Below, piece after piece: positions 8,959 through 14,602 of a stretch of 64,000 nucleotides of DNA. Origin of the DNA: Aurantibacter crassamenti (GTDB taxonomy: Bacteria > Bacteroidota > Bacteroidia > Flavobacteriales > Flavobacteriaceae); contig NZ_JAFBGM010000001.1 in the NCBI RefSeq assembly GCF_016811105.1, forward strand, positions 558,001 through 622,000. Direction: 5' to 3'. The notes under the pieces are model-generated. The model was not told the DNA's origin. It saw only the letters and a list, made by a program, of their open reading frames with translations, and did not search any database. The first letter of the stretch is position 1. Each line of letters opens with the position of its first letter. A program made the translations under genes and the position numbers.

Positions 8959-9532
8959 TATTAAAGATTTTTCGCCATTCTATGTAACCTGACACCCCTA
9001 CTACAAACAAGAATATTGTAAGGCCAGCATAAACATATAGTTCTTTGTACAACAGTAATGGAACTGCAATAACATTACTAATATTAAGATAGATCCAATT
9101 CTCCATTTTTCTTTTAGCCATCAACCACATACCTGCCCAGGCAAAAGCACTTACAGTAGCATCCCAGTACGGAACATCTGAATCGGTATAGAAACGTAGC
9201 CAAAGCACCATCAGCATAAAACATCCTAGTACTATACCAATTGCAGCTAAATGTTCTCGCTTACTAGAATAAGTAATAAGCGTCTCATTTTTTTTCTTTC
9301 CATATTTCCAATACGACCATCCATATATACTCATAGCCAAATAGTACAGGTCTAACAAAATATCGCCATACAACTGAGAACGATAGCGCACCCATATACT
9401 AATTAGAATTGCGATAATGCCAAAAAGATAATTATTGATATTATTTTTTCTTGCCAAAAGCACCTGCACAATCCCAAAGGAAGTACCTAAAACTTGAAAG
9501 ACAGTAAGATTAAAAAAGAAGTCAGCTATCAT
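8927..9532 (-). CDS. pnuT: PnuC/PnuT-like transporter, probably for thiamine
   Basis: A 201-residue inner-membrane protein with about seven hydrophobic helices. It carries PnuC-family landmarks: 'MSIYGWSYWKYGKK' after the third helix and 'RKMENWIYLNISNVIAVPL' with the aromatic/Asn substrate-binding pattern. PnuC proteins facilitate diffusion of nicotinamide riboside; members placed behind TPP riboswitches in Bacteroidota are called PnuT and are assigned to thiamine. The TPP riboswitch at 9722-9812 on the same strand makes thiamine the best guess here. A 33-codon frame just upstream ends in TAATG, overlapping this ATG. The downstream flavoprotein gene overlaps the 3' end by 32 bp. Confidence 0.88.
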   Translation of the reverse strand: MIADFFFNLTVFQVLGTSFGIVQVLLARKNNINNYLFGIIAILISIWVRYRSQLYGDILLDLYYLAMSIYGWSYWKYGKKKNETLITYSSKREHLAAIGIVLGCFMLMVLWLRFYTDSDVPYWDATVSAFAWAGMWLMAKRKMENWIYLNISNVIAVPLLLYKELYVYAGLTIFLFVVGVSGYIEWRKIFNNDEKERNSAT

Positions 9533-9633
9533 TATACCAATTGCTTGTTTATGTTTAAACTACCTGGTATTAATGAAATGATTAAACTGGAATAACGATA
9601 AGGTTCATCTAAATCTTGAAAATTAGTATACAT
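9532..9633 (-). CDS. Possible 33-codon leader ORF coupled to pnuT
   Basis: Between the TPP aptamer and pnuT, an ATG at 9633 opens a 33-codon frame (MYTNFQDLDEPYRYSSL at its start) whose TAA shares its last A with the pnuT ATG. The 1-nt stop-start overlap is the geometry of translational coupling. A short inverted repeat at 9635-9651 lies immediately before its ATG. No homology is recognised and the frame could be fortuitous. Confidence 0.3.
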   Translation of the reverse strand: MYTNFQDLDEPYRYSSLIISLIPGSLNINKQLV

Positions 9634-9634
9634 C

Positions 9635-9651
9635 CGTAAATAGTATTTACG
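9635..9651. promoter_or_regulatory. Short hairpin in the TPP leader
   Basis: Perfect 7-bp inverted repeat CGTAAAT/ATTTACG with a 3-nt loop in the leader between the TPP aptamer and pnuT. There is no T-run after it on the minus strand, so it is not a normal terminator; it might be part of the riboswitch expression platform or mask the leader ORF start. Confidence 0.3.
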
Positions 9652-9721
9652 AATAAAAGGGATATTTATTCTAAAATTAAAAATGACAGTTTACCCTACT
9701 AAAGATAATTAAGCTCCAAAT

Positions 9722-9812
9722 ATAATCTGCAGCCATCCCTTGGCAACATTACCCGCCCAGGTTCATTGGGTATAATCTCAGCCTATTTACACAAGCACCC
9801 CTTTGAGACAAA
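9722..9812 (-). ncRNA. TPP (THI-box) riboswitch
   Basis: Read on the minus strand the conserved TPP aptamer blocks occur in order: GGGGTGC (9795-9801), GGCTGAGA (9776-9783), ACCC followed by TGAACCTGGG (about 9758-9770), GGGTAATG (9747-9754) and AAGGGATGG. Outer P1 pairing is weak (GTCT with AGAT). A TATCTTTG promoter box lies directly upstream at 9814-9821. Thiamine pyrophosphate binding is expected to lower expression of pnuT and the flavoprotein gene. No strong terminator is seen in the 190-nt leader, so translational control is more likely. Confidence 0.93.
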
Positions 9813-9813
9813 G

Positions 9814-9821
9814 CAAAGATA
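9814..9821 (-). promoter_or_regulatory. -7 box of the TPP riboswitch transcript
   Basis: On the minus strand this octamer reads TATCTTTG, matching TAnnTTTG exactly. It places the transcription start a few bases before the first paired bases of the TPP aptamer. No TTG is found at the ideal 19-nt spacing. Confidence 0.6.
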
Positions 9822-9920
9822 AAGCCTTAATATTTATTTTATAGTACGATTGAAATTATTGCAGTTTATATTTTTTATTATTTGATATAAACACATCTAA
9901 TATTTCCCTGCACAAAACCG

Positions 9921-9928
9921 TATATTTG
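9921..9928 (+). promoter_or_regulatory. -7 box upstream of PfkB kinase gene
   Basis: TATATTTG, an exact TAnnTTTG match, ends 20 bp before the ATG at 9949, giving a leader of about 10-15 nt. The -33 element is not obvious. Confidence 0.55.
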
Positions 9929-9948
9929 CAGCTTAATTTTTGAAGAAT

Positions 9949-10875
9949 ATGGGTAAGCTTCTCATTGTAGGTACAGTAGCTTTTGACGAAATTGAAACTC
10001 CGTTTGGCAAGACCGATAAAATTTTAGGCGGAGCCGCAACTTTTATTGGGCTCTCTGCTTCGCAATTTGATGTAGCCTCAGCTATTGTTTCTGTTGTTGG
10101 CGATGATTTACCACAAGAATATCTTGATTTACTTGAAAACAAAAACATAGATATATCAGGAATTGAAGTTGTTAAAGGAGGAAAAACTTTTTATTGGAAA
10201 GGTAAATACCATAACGATTTAAATTCGCGTGACACGCTAGCAACTGAATTAAATACACTTGCTGATTTCAATCCTATAGTTCCTGAAAATTTCAAAAATG
10301 CAGAAATAGTAATGCTGGGCAACCTTCACCCAAGTATTCAGATGGGCGTTATCAATCAAATGTCTGAAAGACCAAAACTTATCATTTTGGATACCATGAA
10401 TTTTTGGATGGACAATGCACTTGATGAATTATTAGAAGTCATCAAAAAAATTGATGTCCTTACTATAAATGATGAAGAAGCACGACAGTTAACTAATGAA
10501 TACTCTTTAGTTAAGGCTGCGAAAGAGATTCAGAAAATGGGTCCAAAATATGTAGTTATCAAAAAAGGAGAACATGGTGCGTTACTTTTTCACAAAGAGA
10601 ATGTATTTTTTGCTCCAGCCTTACCTTTAGAAGAAGTTTTTGACCCAACTGGTGCAGGTGATACCTTTGCCGGTGGATTTTCTGGCTATTTAGCTACAAC
10701 AAACAATATTAGTTTTGAAAATTTAAAGAAAGCTGTTATTCACGGTTCTAACTTGGCTTCATTTTGTGTAGAACGTTTTGGCACAGAACGAATGCAAGAC
10801 TTAAAACGTGAAGACGTAAGCAAAAGGCTGCATCAATTTAAGATGCTGACTCAATTTGACATTGAATTAAAATAA
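9949..10875 (+). CDS. PfkB family sugar/nucleoside kinase
   Basis: A 308-residue kinase of the ribokinase/PfkB superfamily. The N-terminal glycine-rich substrate region 'ILGGAATFIGLSASQ' and the C-terminal signature DPTGAGDTFAGGFSGYL (about residues 231-247, catalytic Asp in GAGD) are both present. The substrate is not determinable from sequence; its position 45 bp before purF could fit a nucleoside or ribose-linked substrate, but a terminator separates the two genes. The ATG at 9949 was chosen over a TTG nine bases upstream. Confidence 0.9.
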   Translation: MGKLLIVGTVAFDEIETPFGKTDKILGGAATFIGLSASQFDVASAIVSVVGDDLPQEYLDLLENKNIDISGIEVVKGGKTFYWKGKYHNDLNSRDTLATELNTLADFNPIVPENFKNAEIVMLGNLHPSIQMGVINQMSERPKLIILDTMNFWMDNALDELLEVIKKIDVLTINDEEARQLTNEYSLVKAAKEIQKMGPKYVVIKKGEHGALLFHKENVFFAPALPLEEVFDPTGAGDTFAGGFSGYLATTNNISFENLKKAVIHGSNLASFCVERFGTERMQDLKREDVSKRLHQFKMLTQFDIELK

Positions 10876-10881
10876 ATATAT

Positions 10882-10905
10882 GCCCTGAAAATTCGGGGCT
10901 TTTTT
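10882..10905 (+). terminator. Intrinsic terminator after the PfkB gene
   Basis: Arms GCCCTGA and TCGGGGC (7 bp, one G-U pair) around an AAAT loop, followed by six T residues. It lies in the 45-bp gap before purF, so purF presumably depends on read-through or on a promoter within this short gap. Confidence 0.8.
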
Positions 10906-10920
10906 AATACCTATTTTATA

Positions 10921-12819
10921 ATGAGCGATGCGATAAAGCACGAATGTGGAATTTCACTTATACGCCTTTTAAAGCCATTGGAGTATTACAAAGAGAAGTA
11001 TGGTTCAGCTTTTTACGGTGTAAACAAGATGTACTTGATGATGGAAAAGCAACACAACCGTGGTCAAGACGGTGCGGGCTTTGCTAGCATTAAGTTAGAT
11101 GTACCGGTAGGTGCTCGGTTTATGAGCCGAGTTCGATCAATTGAACAACAACCGATACAAGATATTTTTGATAAAATTAATCATAGAATTAATTCAGAGT
11201 TACTAGAGCATCCTGAATATAATGATGATGTAGCATTACAAAAAGCTAACATTCCTTATATAGGTGAATTACTTTTAGGTCATGTGCGATATGGTACTTT
11301 TGGCAGAAATAGTATGGAAAGTGTGCACCCGTTTTTGCGTCAGAATAACTGGATGCATAGAAACCTTATTGTTGCTGGTAACTTTAACATGACCAATGTT
11401 CATGAGCTTTTTGACAATTTAGTTCAATTAGGGCAACACCCTAAAGACATGGTTGACACCGTAACGGTAATGGAAAAAATAGGTCATTTTTTAGATGATG
11501 CTGTTGCCAAGCTTTACAAACAAATAAAAAAAGAGGGTTACACTAAACGAGAGGCTTCTACATTAATCGCCGATCGTCTTAAGGTTTCGAAAATTCTAAA
11601 AAGAGCTGCAAAAAACTTTGATGGTGGTTATACTATGGCCGGACTTTTAGGGCACGGAGATGCTTTTGTACTTAGAGATCCAGGCGGAATTCGACCAGCA
11701 TATTTCTACCAAGATGATGAAGTGGTTGTAGTTGCCTCAGAAAGACCAGCAATACAAACCGTATTTAATGTAAAATATGATGATGTAAAAGAGCTTGATC
11801 CAGGCCATGCACTTATTATTAAAAAAAGCGGACGGGTTGCTATCGATCAAATTCTTGAACCCAAAGAAAGATTGGCCTGTTCTTTTGAACGAATTTATTT
11901 TTCAAGAGGTAGTGACAAAGAAATCTATCAAGAGCGTAAAGAGCTGGGTAAATTACTTTTTCCACAGATTTTGAAATCAATTAATAGCGATATTAAGCAC
12001 ACCGTATTTTCATATATACCGAATACCGCTGAAACATCATTCTACGGTATGGTGAAAGAAGCGCAAAATTATTTAAACAAAAACAAGGAAGAAGAAATTC
12101 TTTCAATTGGACCATCTATTTCAAGAGAGAAACTTCATGAAATATTAAAAGTACGTCCACGCATAGAAAAGGTTGCAATTAAAGATGCAAAACTGCGAAC
12201 TTTTATAACACAAGACAGTAGCAGAGATGATTTGGTAGCACACGTCTATGATATAACCTATGGTTCTGTCAAGAAAGATGATAACCTAGTTATTATTGAT
12301 GACAGTATTGTTCGAGGCACTACATTAAAGAAAAGTATTATTCGAATTCTTGACCGTTTATCACCTAAAAAAATAATTGTAGTTTCTTCTGCCCCGCAAA
12401 TTAGATATCCTGATTGTTATGGTATTGATATGGCTAAACTAGAAGACTTCGTTGCCTTCAAGGCTGCTCTTGCACTACATCAAGAAAGAAATACAATGCA
12501 CATTGTTGATGAGATTTATCAAAAATCGCTAAAGCAAATAAATCAACCTGATAAAAATGTGGTCAATTATGTAAAAGAATTTTACGAACCTTTTACACCG
12601 CAAGAAATATCTGTTAAAATAGGTGAGTTATTGACATCAGAGAATATTAAAGCTGAAGTTCAGATAATTTATCAAACTATTGAAAACCTGCATATTGCCT
12701 GCCCAAAGAACCTTGGCGATTGGTATTTCACAGGTAATTATCCTACAGATGGAGGTAACAGGGTTGTAAACAAAGCGTTCATCAATTTTTACGAAGGCAA
12801 CAACCAAAGAGCTTATTAA
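10921..12819 (+). CDS. purF: Amidophosphoribosyltransferase
   Basis: First committed enzyme of purine synthesis, making phosphoribosylamine from PRPP and glutamine. The 632-residue protein has an Ntn-type glutaminase whose nucleophile is Cys9 in HECGISL, exposed after removal of a short propeptide. 'KQHNRGQDGAGFA' and 'LLGHVRYGTFG' follow as expected. The C-terminal phosphoribosyltransferase domain has the PRPP-binding motif VIIDDSIVRGTT (about residues 457-468). It is longer than the roughly 500-residue enterobacterial enzyme, with an insert and a C-terminal extension; such long forms occur in Bacteroidota. A purine context is supported by purN 4 kb upstream. A perfect inverted repeat lies just after its stop. 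Confidence 0.93.
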   Translation: MSDAIKHECGISLIRLLKPLEYYKEKYGSAFYGVNKMYLMMEKQHNRGQDGAGFASIKLDVPVGARFMSRVRSIEQQPIQDIFDKINHRINSELLEHPEYNDDVALQKANIPYIGELLLGHVRYGTFGRNSMESVHPFLRQNNWMHRNLIVAGNFNMTNVHELFDNLVQLGQHPKDMVDTVTVMEKIGHFLDDAVAKLYKQIKKEGYTKREASTLIADRLKVSKILKRAAKNFDGGYTMAGLLGHGDAFVLRDPGGIRPAYFYQDDEVVVVASERPAIQTVFNVKYDDVKELDPGHALIIKKSGRVAIDQILEPKERLACSFERIYFSRGSDKEIYQERKELGKLLFPQILKSINSDIKHTVFSYIPNTAETSFYGMVKEAQNYLNKNKEEEILSIGPSISREKLHEILKVRPRIEKVAIKDAKLRTFITQDSSRDDLVAHVYDITYGSVKKDDNLVIIDDSIVRGTTLKKSIIRILDRLSPKKIIVVSSAPQIRYPDCYGIDMAKLEDFVAFKAALALHQERNTMHIVDEIYQKSLKQINQPDKNVVNYVKEFYEPFTPQEISVKIGELLTSENIKAEVQIIYQTIENLHIACPKNLGDWYFTGNYPTDGGNRVVNKAFINFYEGNNQRAY

Positions 12820-12838
12820 ATAGCTTTATTAATAGTCC

Positions 12839-12880
12839 ATTATCGATGAAATACACCAGATTATGTATTTCATCGATAAT
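12839..12880. repeat. Perfect 17-bp inverted repeat after purF
   Basis: Two perfect 17-nt arms, ATTATCGATGAAATACA (12839-12855) and its reverse complement (12864-12880), flank an 8-nt loop, 19 bp after the purF stop. There is no T-run on either strand, so it is not a standard intrinsic terminator. It may stabilise the purF mRNA 3' end or bind a dimeric protein. Confidence 0.75.
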
Positions 12881-12940
12881 ATAGGTCATTAATCGTGATT
12901 ATAACTATTTTGACGTATAGCCAAGCTATTTTTAAACTTG

Positions 12941-13009
12941 CCATAGCATAAGTAGGTTAAGTTCATGGTAAGATTTGGGGCAAAAAGGTGGAGTTCTCTC
13001 CACCTTTTT
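12941..13009 (+). ncRNA. Putative small RNA, copy A
   Basis: First unit of the array. Head 12941-12980, then an intrinsic terminator with arms GGTGGAG and CTCCACC around a TTCT loop and a T5 tail ending at 13009. A -7-like box TATTTTTA at 12927-12934 lies 6 bp before the head, one mismatch from TAnnTTTG. The direction of transcription is inferred from this box and the T tail. Confidence 0.65.
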
Positions 13010-13192
13010 ATTTGGCCAAAATCCAGATAAAATTAATGTGCTATTTGCATTAAAATCTTACATTATTTCTTTTCGCACTATTACAGTAATTATCATTTTT
13101 ATTAATCACCACAATAAAGCATCGTCAAAATACACTTTAACTGAATATTGGGGAGTTTAACAAAGATGTTTTTCAGCATCGAACACTCGCTT

Positions 13193-13200
13193 TATATTTG
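13193..13200 (+). promoter_or_regulatory. -7 box of sRNA copy B
   Basis: TATATTTG, exact TAnnTTTG match, ending 5 bp before the conserved head of copy B. The same spacing recurs in copies C and D. Confidence 0.65.
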
Positions 13201-13205
13201 GAGAA

Positions 13206-13274
13206 CCATAGCATAAGTAGGTTAAGTTCATGGTAAGATTTGGGGAAAAAGGCGGAACACAGTTCCGCCTTTTT
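13206..13274 (+). ncRNA. Putative small RNA, copy B
   Basis: Second unit. Head 13206-13245, terminator arms GGCGGAAC and GTTCCGCC (8 bp, ACA loop, 13251-13269) and a T5 tail to 13274. Predicted transcript about 69 nt. The head can close on itself through CCAT at its start and ATGG about 24 nt later. Confidence 0.7.
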
Positions 13275-13528
13275 ATTTGCTTTTTTTCTACAATGTTTCC
13301 TCTCAAAAAATACTTCAATTATAAAGTCATTACCATTCAAAATAATACATAATTATTATTTCAATTAATTACTAAACTGTTCCATTAAATCACTTTGCTA
13401 ATATTAATTTGGCACTACATTTTGTCTTCCTTTTCTTATCTTATTTTAAGGCATAAACCACGTTTCAGTAACACAGCCAAAGATTCTACCGTTCATCTAA
13501 AACCTTTTTTTAAAGTGCTTATTCGCTC

Positions 13529-13536
13529 TATTTTTG
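13529..13536 (+). promoter_or_regulatory. -7 box of sRNA copy C
   Basis: TATTTTTG, exact TAnnTTTG match, ending 5 bp before the head of copy C. The following GAGAA is shared with copy B, so the duplicated unit includes the promoter. Confidence 0.65.
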
Positions 13537-13541
13537 GAGAA

Positions 13542-13610
13542 CCATAGCATAAGTAGGTTAAGTTCATGGTAAGATTTGGGGAAAAAGGCGGAACACAGTT
13601 CCGCCTTTTT
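13542..13610 (+). ncRNA. Putative small RNA, copy C
   Basis: Third unit, identical to copy B through head and terminator (arms at 13587-13605, T5 tail to 13610). B and C are therefore the most recent duplicates, although the DNA between units is unrelated. Confidence 0.7.
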
Positions 13611-13746
13611 ATTTACTACAAGCCCAACAGTTAACAAGGTTAAGCTCAAATTCATTAAAATATCCACTTAATTTTCGGTTAATCAAAACCTTAAAAATTC
13701 CTAAAATTCCTTTTTTATTTCCTGTAATACCAGTAATTTAGTCTTG

Positions 13747-13817
13747 CCATAGCATAAGTAGGTTAAGTTTATGGTAAGATTTGGGACGAAAAGGGTAGAG
13801 TTTTCTCTACCCTTTTC
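13747..13817 (+). ncRNA. Putative small RNA, copy D
   Basis: Fourth unit. The head differs by a C-to-T change that turns the internal CATGG into TATGG, which pairs better with the initial CCATA (5 bp). The terminator is different in sequence but still perfect: AAAAGGGTAGAG and CTCTACCCTTTT around TTTT (789-816 within the 13 kb block). The -7-like box is TAATTTAG at 13734-13741 with the same 5-bp spacing. It lies only 16 bp before the sodA terminator. Confidence 0.65.
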
Positions 13818-13832
13818 TATTTACAATTCAAA

Positions 13833-13870
13833 AAAAAAGCTTCCAAGAAACTAATCTTGGAAGCTTTTTT
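13833..13870 (-). terminator. Bidirectional terminator at sodA 3' end
   Basis: Perfect 16-bp inverted repeat (core GCTTCCAAGA and TCTTGGAAGC) flanked by A and T runs on both sides, so it can end sodA on the minus strand and any read-through from the sRNA array on the plus strand. Confidence 0.88.
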
Positions 13871-13887
13871 CAAAAAATGTGGTATTT

Positions 13888-14496
13888 CTACTTATTTGCA
13901 GCAAATAACTCAGCTACTTTATTCCAATTAATTACATTAAAAAATGCATTAACATAATCAGGTCTTCTATTCTGATAATTTAAGTAGTATGCATGTTCCC
14001 ATACATCTAAGCCTAAGATTGGGTGTCCGCCACAACCTGTATTTGGCATCAAAGAGTTATCTTGATTTGGTGTAGAACAAATTTCTACTTTTCCACCAGG
14101 CTGTACACAAAGCCATGCCCAACCTGATCCAAATCTTGTACCAGCAGCTGTGCTAAACTTTTCTTTGAAAGACTCAAACGAACCAAAAGCTGCATTGATA
14201 GCATCAGCTAATTCACCTGAAGGACTTCCACCACCATCTGGTGATAACACACTCCAAAACAAAGAGTGATTGTAAAAACCACCTCCATTATTTCGAACAG
14301 CCCCGTTAGACATGTCCAAATTCTTTAAAATATCTTCAATTGATTGTCCTTCAAGGGCAGTCCCTTCAATAGCACCATTCAATTTTGTTGTATAACCATT
14401 GTGATGTTTTGTATGGTGAATTTCCATAGTACGCGCATCAATATGTGGTTCTAATGCATCATATGCATAAGGCAATTTAGGTAGTTCAAAAGCCAT
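13888..14496 (-). CDS. sodA: Fe/Mn superoxide dismutase
   Basis: Cytosolic enzyme that dismutates superoxide to oxygen and hydrogen peroxide. The 202-residue protein has the four metal ligands at His27 (HHTKHHNGY), His77 (FYNHSLFW), Asp164 and His168 ([14 protein letters not shown]). The 'GSGWAWL' and 'DVWEHAYY' motifs are standard. Whether it uses Fe or Mn cannot be decided reliably; the sodA name is conventional. No signal peptide. A -7 box lies about 35 bp upstream and a strong terminator follows the stop. Confidence 0.97.
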   Translation of the reverse strand: MAFELPKLPYAYDALEPHIDARTMEIHHTKHHNGYTTKLNGAIEGTALEGQSIEDILKNLDMSNGAVRNNGGGFYNHSLFWSVLSPDGGGSPSGELADAINAAFGSFESFKEKFSTAAGTRFGSGWAWLCVQPGGKVEICSTPNQDNSLMPNTGCGGHPILGLDVWEHAYYLNYQNRRPDYVNAFFNVINWNKVAELFAANK

Positions 14497-14530
14497 TTTA
14501 TATAGTTTTTAAATTAATATTCATTGTTTC

Positions 14531-14538
14531 CAAATTTA
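14531..14538 (-). promoter_or_regulatory. -7 box of sodA
   Basis: Minus-strand octamer TAAATTTG, exact TAnnTTTG match, 34 bp before the sodA ATG. No TTG at the standard spacing was found. Confidence 0.5.
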
Positions 14539-14602
14539 CATTTTTTAACAAACATAATGCACTAATAATTTGTTAAGAACTCTTTTAGAATTAGTAATTT
14601 GC

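Larger units (their letters stand above)
12941..13817 (+). repeat. Array of four sRNA-like repeat units
   Basis: Four plus-strand copies of a unit of about 70 bp start at 12941, 13206, 13542 and 13747, separated by 130-270 bp of unrelated AT-rich DNA. Each unit has a 40-bp head (CCATAGCATAAGTAGG at its start, AAGATTTGGGG or near variant at its end) that is nearly identical in all four, then a strong hairpin and a T-rich tail. The heads differ at only one or two positions while the DNA between units is not conserved, which shows that the unit itself is selected. The surrounding 1,068 bp between purF and sodA contains no convincing protein gene. Confidence 0.85.

Noticed and set aside
12975-13160. 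61-codon plus-strand frame overlapping sRNA copy A
   Set aside because: It begins inside the conserved head, runs through the terminator hairpin and continues into unconserved DNA; the transcript should end before the stop codon.
12941-13817. Array as CRISPR, or as a riboswitch series
   Set aside because: Units are too long and too far apart for CRISPR, spacers are of irregular length, no cas genes are present, and each unit ends in a terminator with no plus-strand gene behind it.
12941-13817. Array as insertion-sequence or REP-type mobile repeats
   Set aside because: No transposase, terminal repeats or target duplications are seen, and unit-specific promoter and terminator features fit RNA genes better.
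12965-13850. Short ORFs starting ATGGTAAGATTTGGG in all four array units (MVRFG...)
   Set aside because: The shared ATG comes from the conserved RNA head, each frame crosses the terminator and has no stop codon inside the predicted transcript, and the downstream residues are not conserved.
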